Of a stretch of 16,043 nt of DNA, positions 1-6,696 are shown one piece after another. Origin of the DNA: JBGSIZ01 sp041742255 (GTDB lineage Bacteria; Pseudomonadota; Alphaproteobacteria; Rhodobacterales; Rhodobacteraceae); contig JBGSIZ010000062.1 in the NCBI GenBank assembly GCA_041742255.1, forward strand, positions 1-16,043. The letters are read 5' to 3'. The notes under the pieces were generated by a model, which searched no databases, was not told where the DNA came from, and was given only the letters and a program-made list of their open reading frames with translations. The position numbers were made by a program, and so were the translations under genes. The first letter of the stretch is position 1. Each line of letters starts with the position of its first letter.

Positions 1-897
1 TGGCTGATCTGGCCCGCGATCATCAGATCATCGTGGCACATGGCAATGGTCCGCAGGTGGGGCTGATGGCGTTGCAGGCTGCGGCCTACGCGCCGGAAAC
101 GCTATGGCCGCTGGATATTCTAGGGGCCGAGACGGAGGGCATGATCGGCTATCTGATCGAGCAGGAACTGATGAACGCGCTGCCCAAGGGCACCGATTGC
201 GCCACGCTGCTGACGCGGGTGGAGGTGGACCCAGCGGACCCCGCCTTCGACCAGCCCACCAAACCCATCGGCCCGGTCTATACCGCCGAAGAAGGCAAGC
301 TGATCCGCGCCGAACACCGCTGGTCGATGGTCGAGGAATCCAAGGGCGGGTTGCGCCGTGTCGTGCCATCTCCGCTGCCGGTGGCGATTCTGGGCATCCG
401 GCCAATCCGCTTGCTGGTCGAGGCCGGGGGTTTGCGTGATCTGTGCGGGCGGTGGCGGCATCCCGGTGGTGCGTGGTGCAGACGGCAATATGGAGGGCGT
501 CGAGGCGGTGATCGACAAGGACCGCACCTCGGCCCTGCTGGCGCAGGCTCTGGACGCTGACGTGCTCTTGATGCTGACCGATGTCGAGGCGGTGTTCCGC
601 GATTGGGGCGGGCCGGATCAGTCAGCGATCAGCAGCATCACGCCGGATGCGCTGGATGCGATGACCTTTGCCACAGGCTCGATGGGACCGAAAATCTCCT
701 CTGCCTGCGATTTCGTGCGCGCCGGTGGCACGATGGCCGGGATCGGCCGGTTGCAGGACGCACGCAGAATCGTCGAGGGGGGCGCTGGCACGCAGGTGCG
801 CATCGAACCGCTGGCGTCCGAGAACCATCTGCCGGGCGAAAAGAACTCTGGTCGGGTGTCGAAACACCAACCTGAAGCAGTGCAGGGGCCTGTGTGA
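1..897 (+). pseudogene. arcC: Carbamate kinase, 5'-truncated by window edge and frameshifted
   Basis: Carbamate kinase (EC 2.7.2.2) interconverts ATP plus carbamate and ADP plus carbamoyl phosphate, usually as the last step of the cytoplasmic arginine deiminase or agmatine/purine fermentation routes. The reading frame is open from base 3 with no start, so the N-terminus lies upstream. It shows the HGNGPQVG signature (bases 39-62) and KPIGPVYT. After LLVEAG the frame breaks inside the G5 run at 426-430. Dropping one G restores EAGVCVICAGGGGIPVV, the second family signature, and the second frame then continues through VIDKDRTSALLA and SMGPK to a TGA at 895-897. Roughly 30 residues follow the usual family end (after GTQVRI), so the C-terminus is longer than normal. 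The break is either a real pseudogenising indel or a homopolymer sequencing error. The protein family is certain; the functional state is not. Confidence 0.85.
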
Positions 898-917
898 AGG
901 TTCATCGTCAGTCACGG

Positions 918-953
918 CCCGGCGGTGGCTTCTTCCCCGTTGCCACCACCGGG
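918..953. repeat. Inverted repeat (12-bp arms, one mismatch) after carbamate kinase
   Basis: CCCGGCGGTGGC at 918-929 pairs with GCCACCACCGGG at 942-953 (11 of 12 positions) around a 12-base loop. It lies just downstream of the carbamate kinase stop. No T-run follows on either strand, so it is not a textbook intrinsic terminator. It may stop transcription with Rho or protect a 3' end. Confidence 0.5.
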
Positions 954-964
954 AAAAGACCCGC

Positions 965-1008
965 TCCACCCGATGCGCCTGTCCCCCTCGTCCCGTGCAT
1001 CGGGTGGA
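965..1008. repeat. Perfect 12-bp inverted repeat upstream of the SDR gene
   Basis: TCCACCCGATGC at 965-976 and GCATCGGGTGGA at 997-1008 are exact reverse complements separated by 20 bases. This second hairpin follows the one at 918-953 and ends 56 bases before the SDR start. There is no T-tract. It could be an RNA hairpin between transcription units, or a binding site; nothing in the window decides which. Confidence 0.5.
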
Positions 1009-1064
1009 CGAACACACTGCCGTGGCTGTGATACAGTTGCCGGTTTTGCTGAAAAGGACTGAGA

Positions 1065-1838
1065 ATGACCCACACAATGACCGGCAAGATTGTCCTCGTC
1101 ACCGGCGCCGCAGGTGCTATTGGCATGGCCGCCGCCAAACTCCTTGCCGCCCGGGGTGCAAGGATTGCTGCCACCGACATTGCGAGCGCGGATTTCGGTC
1201 CGCTTCGTGCCGCGATCCCGGATGAGGAACGCCTGTTGGTCGTGGAAGCGGATGTGACGGATGAGGTTGCGTTCGGCAAAGTCGTGGCGGCAGTTGTCCA
1301 GAAATTCGGCACTATCGACATCTTCTTCAACAATGCAGGCATCGAAGGCCCGGTTGCACCGATCCCCGATTTTCCGACCGACGGTTTCCGCAAGGTGATG
1401 GAGGTCAACGTGACCGGTATCTTCCTTGGGCTGAAACTGGTGATCCCGGTCATGGCAAAGGCCGGGCACGGCAGCATCATCAACTCGTCCAGCGTGGCCG
1501 GGTTGACCGGATCGGCGGGCCTTTGCGCCTACATCGCCAGCAAGCATGCCGTTCTGGGCCTGACTCGGGCGGCAGCGGTCGAATGGGGTGCAAAGGGTAT
1601 CCGGGTGAACTGTATCAATCCGGGCCCGATCGAAAGCCGCATGATGAACTCGATTGAGGAAGGGGCGAGCCCCGGTGCAGCCGCCGCCGTGCATGACGGT
1701 TTCGCGGCCACGATCCCGATGAAGCGTTATGGCACCCCTGACGAAGTGGCTGGGGTTGTGGCGTTCCTCGCATCGGAGGATGCCGCTTATGTCAACGGGG
1801 CAGCCTACACCGTTGACGGTGGCATGACCGCCGCATGA
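1065..1838 (+). CDS. Short-chain dehydrogenase/reductase (SDR) family oxidoreductase
   Basis: A 257-residue classical SDR, a cytoplasmic NAD(P)(H)-dependent alcohol/ketone oxidoreductase with a Rossmann fold. The cofactor motif TGAAGAIG is at residues 13-20, NNAG at 89-92, and the catalytic set is Ser143, Tyr156 and Lys160 (YIASK). The C-terminal part has the usual NPGPIESRM loop and YVNGAAYTVDGG ending. An aspartate at the end of the second strand (Asp38 in ATDIA) suggests preference for NAD(H) over NADP(H). The start ATG at 1065 has an AAAAGGA ribosome binding site about eight bases upstream; an alternative ATG at 1077 would leave a typical MTGK start. The substrate cannot be read from sequence. 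The gene is apparently monocistronic and its stop abuts the stop of the convergent Crp/Fnr gene. Confidence 0.93.
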   Translation: MTHTMTGKIVLVTGAAGAIGMAAAKLLAARGARIAATDIASADFGPLRAAIPDEERLLVVEADVTDEVAFGKVVAAVVQKFGTIDIFFNNAGIEGPVAPIPDFPTDGFRKVMEVNVTGIFLGLKLVIPVMAKAGHGSIINSSSVAGLTGSAGLCAYIASKHAVLGLTRAAAVEWGAKGIRVNCINPGPIESRMMNSIEEGASPGAAAAVHDGFAATIPMKRYGTPDEVAGVVAFLASEDAAYVNGAAYTVDGGMTAA

Positions 1839-2570
1839 TCACTTGAGCAGCGGCCCTTCGTGATCGAGATAGGTCTTGTCGAAGTCAGCAAGTGCCACGA
1901 GGCCGTCGAGGTCATGGATTTCGACCTGACCCTGCTGAAATGTAACCAGACCAGATTCGCGGAGTTCGCGCAGGACCCGGTTCACGTGAACCGCGCTCAA
2001 GCCCATCGCATCAGCCAAGAGGTATTGCGACAAGGGGCAAGCAAATCCGGACGCGGACGCGAGCCCGACGAGTTTCAGCCTCGCGCCGAGCTCCAGCAGA
2101 AAATGTGCGGTGCGCTCTTTCGCGTCCCGTCTGCCAATGCCGACCAGATGCTCGACGACCATCGCCTCGTCGCGTGACGCAGCCCAAAGCACAGCCCTTG
2201 CAAGGCGTGGGGTCTCGCTGAAGGTCTCCAAAAGGTCTATGGCCAACACTTCCGAGGCCTCGACCTTGGTGACAGGCTCGATGTTATGATCTGAGGTGCG
2301 GAACAGCACTGATCGCAGCCCCAGGAAATCGCCGGGTATCTGGAAATCAACGATCTGCCGAGTGCCGTCGGATAGCAGTTTGTACGAACACACCCAGCCA
2401 GACGCCAGGATATAGCAGGATTGGTTGGTCTGGCCTTGGTGAACCATGTCTCGCCCGGCGGGAAACATCTTTCGACGCCCATGCAGTTTGTCCAGCGCAG
2501 ATACCTCTTGACCGGACAGAACCACGAAGGCCCCAAGTTTGCGCGCAAATGGACTGTGCGTCTCTGTCAT
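1839..2570 (-). CDS. Crp/Fnr-family transcriptional regulator
   Basis: A 243-residue regulator with an N-terminal cyclic-nucleotide-binding-like beta-roll (about residues 15-115, including FPAGRDMVHQGQ and the GDFLGL turn) and a C-terminal winged helix. The HTH at about residues 180-206 contains LADAMGLSAVHVNRVLREL, very close to the Crp/Fnr consensus. There is no N-terminal cysteine cluster, so it is not an Fe-S Fnr; the effector is unknown. The frame stays open upstream to 2783, but the ATG at 2568-2570 is preferred because GGGAG lies eight bases ahead of it and the upstream residues look like translated spacer. It may control the divergent small gene at 2772 and/or the convergent SDR, but this is inference from position. 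Confidence 0.92.
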   Translation of the reverse strand: MTETHSPFARKLGAFVVLSGQEVSALDKLHGRRKMFPAGRDMVHQGQTNQSCYILASGWVCSYKLLSDGTRQIVDFQIPGDFLGLRSVLFRTSDHNIEPVTKVEASEVLAIDLLETFSETPRLARAVLWAASRDEAMVVEHLVGIGRRDAKERTAHFLLELGARLKLVGLASASGFACPLSQYLLADAMGLSAVHVNRVLRELRESGLVTFQQGQVEIHDLDGLVALADFDKTYLDHEGPLLK

Positions 2571-2771
2571 TGCCCGCACTCCCATGACGACATGCATTTT
2601 CAGGTGGATTGTAAAAGAGGAACGCCTTGGTCGACCGCTCGTTCCCAATTTTGTTCGCTGGCACTGATCTGCCTTAGCACATGACTGCCCAGTCTTGCGA
2701 CAATGGCGGAATGCATGGTTTTCGCGGGTTATCTTTCCCGTGCAGCCGCGAACCCGAAACAGGTAATATCT
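2571..2771. promoter_or_regulatory. Divergent intergenic region with a 7-bp inverted repeat
   Basis: The spacer between the Crp/Fnr gene and the small gene must hold the promoters of both. TTCGCGG (2721-2727) and CCGCGAA (2746-2752) form a short inverted repeat 20 bases before the small gene's start codon. No FNR-type TTGAT-N4-ATCAA box and no convincing -35/-10 pair was found. Confidence 0.3.
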
Positions 2772-3008
2772 ATGCCCAATCATCCCGACGTCGCCGGAGC
2801 CGCTGCCCTTGCGATTTGCGAGTCGCTCTTGCTCGCGTTAAATGATCGCAACATTCTGCCAGAAAAGGAAATTGTGGGCATTCTGCGCGATGCTGCATCG
2901 GCGCATTCAAACGATGCTGGCGAGGATGGTCAGGCTGAGTTGCACACCGCCGTCGCGACCCTGATCAATGGCATTTTGGCTGGCGGAAATTCGGTTCGAC
3001 GCAGATAG
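2772..3008 (+). CDS. Small conserved-looking protein of unknown function (78 residues)
   Basis: Starting at the ATG at 2772, which has AGG at 2761-2763 eight bases upstream, this gives a 78-residue acidic, mostly helical protein. An alanine/leucine-rich helix (AAALAICESLLLALNDRNILP) is followed by KEIVGILRDAASAH and a helix ending in INGILAGGNSVRRR. There is no signal peptide or transmembrane segment. The pattern resembles small helical proteins often found near regulators in Rhizobiales and Rhodobacterales, but no family can be named. An upstream in-frame start at 2703 is possible but lacks a ribosome binding site. Codon use matches neighbouring genes. It diverges from the Crp/Fnr gene, so the two may be co-regulated. 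Confidence 0.65.
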   Translation: MPNHPDVAGAAALAICESLLLALNDRNILPEKEIVGILRDAASAHSNDAGEDGQAELHTAVATLINGILAGGNSVRRR

Positions 3009-3381
3009 CTTCCAAGAAAGCTGCCTTTTCATTTGTCCAACGTCCGTCGGATCACGACCAATTCCTGACAGCGCTCTGCGCTGGTCGTTGGATAGTGCTA
3101 GTCCAGACTGGCGAACGTGTTAGGCACAATCACCTTCCTCGTCGGCAGAAGCGGGATAGGCATCGACCTCGTCGAGGAAGATGTAGCGCGCGGGCGGGAT
3201 ATCTTGGTCTTGGATTCAACCTAGATTTCGGCACTAGGATTCCGCAAATTAATCGGGCGTACAATTGGGGTATATAAAATTCTGAAACATCAATAAATTT
3301 TTTGAATTCTGATAGTTAAGCAAGCATTGATCAGCCGCCCCTAGGAACCATTTAACAATCCGAAATCTTATTTGTCATGGC
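3009..3381. other. Gene-poor, partly AT-rich stretch with a nested hairpin and phage remnant
   Basis: No intact gene is visible. A hairpin CAGCGC-TCT-GCGCTG (3069-3083) is nested inside ACGAC/GTCGT (3054-3058 with 3084-3088) and TCCAACG/CGTTGGA (3036-3042 with 3086-3092). A phage terminase remnant is listed separately. From about 3235 to 3370 the sequence is strongly AT-rich and carries an 8-bp direct repeat AATTCTGA (3278-3285 and 3305-3312). This is consistent with the scar of a mobile element, though no attachment site can be proven. Confidence 0.5.
3120..3215 (-). pseudogene. Remnant of GpA-type phage terminase large subunit
   Basis: On the minus strand a 31-codon open stretch between two stops reads PPARYIFLDEVDAYP, then ASADEEGDCA. 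This is the very characteristic core of GpA-family terminase large subunits (consensus about VRYLFLDEVDxYPxxxDxEGDP), the ATPase that packages phage DNA; the hydrophobic run before DEVD looks Walker-B-like. The rest of the roughly 600-residue protein is absent: a stop lies seven codons before ARYIF and TAA follows directly after GDCA, where the family normally continues with Pro. It is a short decayed fragment that marks a lost prophage or gene-transfer-type module. Confidence 0.7.
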
Positions 3382-4467
3382 TTACCAGATCTCGGTGCCC
3401 AGCACCGCGCCAACGCGGGGGTCGTCAAAGGCCTGATGAAGCTGCCCGGCCGACCGGATCCAGCCGCCTTCGGCATCGGGGATGGCATTGTCCCGCAACA
3501 GGGTCTGCATGCGCGCACTCGGAACGAGGTGCCCCTTGGCGATCAGGGCGCCCACGACCTTTTGCACAGCCCAGAGTTCATGGCGCGCCGTAGGGCCAGA
3601 GGCATCGGCCATTTCTTCCAATATGTTCAGATATGTGTCGTGCACCATCGGGGCATAGACCGGATTGTCGGTCATCTGGAACAGGCCGCGCTGCACCAAC
3701 AAGTATAGCTCTTCACTCGCATCTGCGGCCCGCGCTCCCCAGACCCGGCTGCCAAAAGTCGTGGAGGCGAACCGTAATCTTTCCGATGGTCTATCGACAA
3801 GCCAGCCATCAGCGCCGTGTTCCAGAAGAAACACCCGTCCAGCAAGATTGTTGAATGTCGCGTTGAGAAGTGAATTGGTGCCATAGCCCCCGTCTTCAAC
3901 GGTGTTCACCCGACCACCGTGATCGATATAGGCCTGCAGGAACGGGATGGACGGGCTGCCATCGCGGAATATGTGAAACCATGGCGACCCCGGGTGCGTG
4001 ATGTCTCCCGCGGCGGTATAGGCCATCAGGCTGCCCGACCCGTTCGGATCGGCCCCTGCCTCTCACAAGGCCACGACCCAGACATAGTTCTGCTGACGAA
4101 CAGCTTCGGTCAACAGGGTGGAGTGACTGAAACGATCGTCTTGCGGGTGCAACAACTGGTCAAGGCTTACCCCCAAATCAGAAAGTGCCACGGGGTCAGG
4201 TGGGTCATTGCGATAAAGTGCGGCAAGCGTGGCGCGAATAGCGTCAGGTGAATTCGCGCCGATGTTCTCCGCCCTCGCCTGCGCCGTATCACGGTCGTGG
4301 CACCGCACGAGGTTGGCCAAAATGTCATCCATCGTCTGCTCCGCAACAGGGGTTCTAAAATACACGCGACTTTCCGGTGATTGATTGCATCGGATCGTTC
4401 CCGATTTCTCGACACACCCTGCGGCGAAAAAAGGCAGCAAGCACAGGATCAGAAAAAATCCGCGCAT
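3382..4467 (-). pseudogene. Ankyrin-repeat-like lipoprotein interrupted by an in-frame TGA
   Basis: The ATG at 4467 begins MRGFFLILCLLPFFAAGC, a lipoprotein signal peptide with the lipobox cysteine at residue 18, so the product would be exported and lipid-anchored. After 134 codons a TGA at 4063-4065 stops translation within VVAL*EAGADPN. The same frame then runs on for 226 codons to a TAG at 3382. EAGADPN and FLLEHGADG are ankyrin-type loop motifs (consensus LLExGADxN), preceded by helix pairs, so the two halves are plainly one gene with a nonsense codon inside the first visible repeat. The second half has an internal ATG at 4026 but no lipoprotein signal of its own. The start codon follows directly on the stop of an upstream remnant. 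Ankyrin-type periplasmic lipoproteins are sometimes immunity or accessory factors; nothing here proves that role. Confidence 0.75.
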
Positions 4468-4769
4468 TCAGTTCAACTCGATCATGTCAGATTTCAACGA
4501 AATCAACTTGTCGCCAATCTCCATGATCTTCTGACCGTTCAGGGTAATAATGTAGCGTTTGGTTTCGAGCGCTGTCTTAGGCGGCAATTTGTGTCCATTT
4601 GGCTACCCGCGTTCATGAAAACACTACAGGTCAAATCGATGGGGTGATGTGGAACATCACGAACATGCAACGCAGAGTTGTCAATTTTTGCAAGCCCGAA
4701 TTGCCTCTCGCCGTTGCGCTTTGTCCACAGAGTGATTGCGAATGTCACAGGACATAATTTTGGGTGAAT
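4468..4769 (-). pseudogene. Frameshifted remnant of an unidentified gene upstream of the lipoprotein
   Basis: Two overlapping minus-strand frames look like parts of one decayed gene. The first is open from about 4769 to 4539 and contains VTFAITLWTKRNGERQFGLAKID and later HVRDVPHHPIDLTCSVFMN; its tail after MDTN loses protein-like character. At 4587 another frame continues plausibly as LPPKTALETKRYIITLNG, then a short valine/isoleucine-rich beta pattern ending MIELN, with TGA at 4468-4470 directly before the lipoprotein ATG. A one-base deletion near 4587-4590 would explain the break. There is no proper start. The repeated short beta-strand pattern of the end is reminiscent of VgrG/phage-spike tails, but that is a weak resemblance and the family is not recognised. 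Outside this, the 340-base gap up to 4808 holds nothing else that I can support. Confidence 0.4.
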
Positions 4770-4808
4770 TCATGGTGCCAATGTGTGCGCGATCATACGG
4801 CGACCCCG

Positions 4809-6695
4809 TCACCGTGCCGGCAAACTGTTTCCGCGCATCAGTCGTTTTTGCGCGGCGATCCGGAAAGGTGCGTTGGGCGCGCCGTAGCCGTCATAGCCTG
4901 CATCCCGCTGCACGATTTCAAAGAACACGCTGCCTGCAAGCTTGCGGCTGTAGCATTGGAAAAATTCCCCCGTGGCGGTCCTGTCATACAACACGTCATA
5001 GGTCCGTAGCCGCGCCAGAAGGTCAGGCGGCACGTCGAACCGGGCGGCCAGATCGTCGTAATAATTCTGTGGAATGGGCAGGGTTTCAAACCCTTTGGCC
5101 CGCAAATTTTCCAGCGTGGCAAAGATATCCGGGGTAGCCATCGCCAGATGCTGAACCGACGCGCCAAGCGTTTGCGCAAGGAAATTCCCCGCCAATGTCC
5201 GGTGGCTGTCCGCGCCATTCAGCGTCAGACGGAGCGCCCCATCGGGTGCTGCCATGATCTGGCTGCGGACCAGCCCATCGGGGTCAAATACATCCGCCAT
5301 CGCAGATTTTTGCAGGTCGAACAGGGACCCGTAGAACAATGTCCAACTGAGCATTTCGTCGTAGGACATCGTCTGGGCGATGTGGTCGATGTGGGTCAGC
5401 CCACTGTTGCCCACTGTGCCCGTCAGGTTGAACTCCTCCTCCCATACGGTGCTGGCCCCGGTGACGGGCTCCAGAAAATGCAAAACCGACCCCGACAGGC
5501 CCCGGATGGCCGGAATGTTCTGTTCGCCCGGCCCGATCTCCTGCCCAAAGGGGGCCGTGCCAAGCGCCGTCGCCCGCGACAGCGTGTCGGCGGCCGAGGG
5601 CACCAGCAGCCCGATGTCGCACACATTGGTGCCTCGCGCTGTATAGGCGTGGCCTGCGTGGCCGTCCGTTTCCTCGTTCAGGACGATCCGGATGTCGCCC
5701 TGTTGCAGCAACGTTACCGCCTTGTTGCGATGCTGTCCGGCGCGTTCAAATCCCAGTGTTGTCAGCACTTGTTCAAGGGTGCGCGCATCGGCCCCGCGCG
5801 CCGCAAATTCGATGAACCCGACGCCCAGCGGTTTGATCCGGGCGGGTATCGCGGGCACATCAAGGTCAAGGGCGGGCTCGGCCCGCCGCACATCATCCAT
5901 CAGTGCCATCAGCGACCGAAAGCCGTCGCGCGCCACCTGCCGGGTGGACCCGCCCCGGAATTGGTCATTGAAAATCTCAAGGCTGACCGGGCCTGCATAT
6001 CCTGTTGCCATGACCGCCTGCATAAAGGCAGTGATGTTCAGGTCGCCTTCGCCCGGCATGTTCCGGAAATGGCGCGACCAATAGAGCAGGTCCATGTCAA
6101 TGGCGGGCGCATCGGCAAGCTGGACAAAGAAAATCTTGTCGCCCGGAATGCGCCGGATGGTGTCCGGGTCGATCTTGCGGGCGAGCGTGTGAAAGCTGTC
6201 TAGGATCAGGCCCACATGGGCGTGGTCTGCCCGGCGCACGATCTCCCATGCATCGCGGTGGTCGTTGACGTGACGCCCCCACGCGAGTGCCTCATACCCG
6301 ATCCGCAGGCCCCGACGCGCTGCCCGGTCGCCCAGTTCGGCAAAGTCCGCCGCCGCCCGGTCGATCCCCCCCAACGCTTGCGGATGGGCGGACGAACACA
6401 CCAGCACCAGATCGGTGCCCAGTTCCTGCATCAGATCGAATTTCCGTTCGAACCGGTCGAACGTCCGTGCCCGCAGGTCTGGCGGCAATCCTTCGAAATC
6501 CCGAAACGGCTGGAACAACAAGATTTCCAGTCCCGCGTCCCGGATGCGGGTGCCCACATCCCGCGGATTGCGGATATCGGCGATGAAATCCTGTTCGAAA
6601 ATCTCGATCCCGGTGAACCCGGCAGCAGCGACCGCGTCGATCTTGTCATCAAGATTGCCCGAGATCGAGACGGTCGCGATGCCGGTTTTCATCAT
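4809..6695 (-). CDS. quiC: 3-dehydroshikimate dehydratase, two-domain QuiC type
   Basis: A 628-residue enzyme expected to convert 3-dehydroshikimate to protocatechuate (EC 4.2.1.118) in the cytoplasm, feeding the beta-ketoadipate pathway. The N-terminal half (about residues 1-280) is a sugar-phosphate-isomerase-like TIM barrel. Metal-site residues are visible as Glu135 (GYEALAWG), Asp166 and His169 (LDSFH), Gln192 (FVQLADAP) and Glu240 (SLEIFND). Counted from the second Met these become 134, 165, 191 and 239, which agrees with the numbering I recall for Pseudomonas putida QuiC1. The C-terminal half is a 4-hydroxyphenylpyruvate-dioxygenase-like vicinal-oxygen-chelate domain, with the HIDH, QHLA and FFEIVQR motifs of a His-His-Glu site. 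Length matches QuiC1 (about 635). It is the last gene of the leftward operon, starting one base after the dctM stop (TAGG-ATGATG), so either Met is possible. Confidence 0.9.
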   Translation of the reverse strand: MMKTGIATVSISGNLDDKIDAVAAAGFTGIEIFEQDFIADIRNPRDVGTRIRDAGLEILLFQPFRDFEGLPPDLRARTFDRFERKFDLMQELGTDLVLVCSSAHPQALGGIDRAAADFAELGDRAARRGLRIGYEALAWGRHVNDHRDAWEIVRRADHAHVGLILDSFHTLARKIDPDTIRRIPGDKIFFVQLADAPAIDMDLLYWSRHFRNMPGEGDLNITAFMQAVMATGYAGPVSLEIFNDQFRGGSTRQVARDGFRSLMALMDDVRRAEPALDLDVPAIPARIKPLGVGFIEFAARGADARTLEQVLTTLGFERAGQHRNKAVTLLQQGDIRIVLNEETDGHAGHAYTARGTNVCDIGLLVPSAADTLSRATALGTAPFGQEIGPGEQNIPAIRGLSGSVLHFLEPVTGASTVWEEEFNLTGTVGNSGLTHIDHIAQTMSYDEMLSWTLFYGSLFDLQKSAMADVFDPDGLVRSQIMAAPDGALRLTLNGADSHRTLAGNFLAQTLGASVQHLAMATPDIFATLENLRAKGFETLPIPQNYYDDLAARFDVPPDLLARLRTYDVLYDRTATGEFFQCYSRKLAGSVFFEIVQRDAGYDGYGAPNAPFRIAAQKRLMRGNSLPAR

Positions 6696-6696
6696 C

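Noticed and set aside
358..897. Reading the second half of carbamate kinase as a separate gene starting at 358
   Set aside because: The residues before the frameshift point in that frame are not family-like, and the match only begins at the G run, so it is one broken gene.
912..1694. 260-codon minus-strand open frame opposite the SDR gene
   Set aside because: It is antisense to a complete SDR with all catalytic residues and crosses the hairpin-rich spacer.
2695..2735. TTGCGA and following bases as promoter of the 78-residue gene
   Set aside because: No acceptable -10 hexamer at the right distance; too weak to report as a feature.
3095..3277. 60-codon plus-strand open frame in the gene-poor stretch
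   Set aside because: Its region is explained on the minus strand by the terminase remnant; the plus-strand translation is basic and has no start signal.
3009..3381. CRISPR array, tRNA or attachment site in the gene-poor stretch
   Set aside because: No regularly spaced repeats, no cloverleaf or TTCRA-type T-arm, and no duplicated core flanking the region beyond one 8-bp direct repeat.
3382..4026. Independent gene starting at the ATG at 4026
   Set aside because: Same frame as the upstream lipoprotein, ankyrin motif EAGADPN lies before this ATG, and no ribosome binding site is visible.
5148..6203. 351-codon plus-strand open frame opposite quiC
   Set aside because: Shadow of quiC; no recognisable motif, arginine/proline/histidine-rich, no ribosome binding site, whereas quiC has all catalytic motifs.
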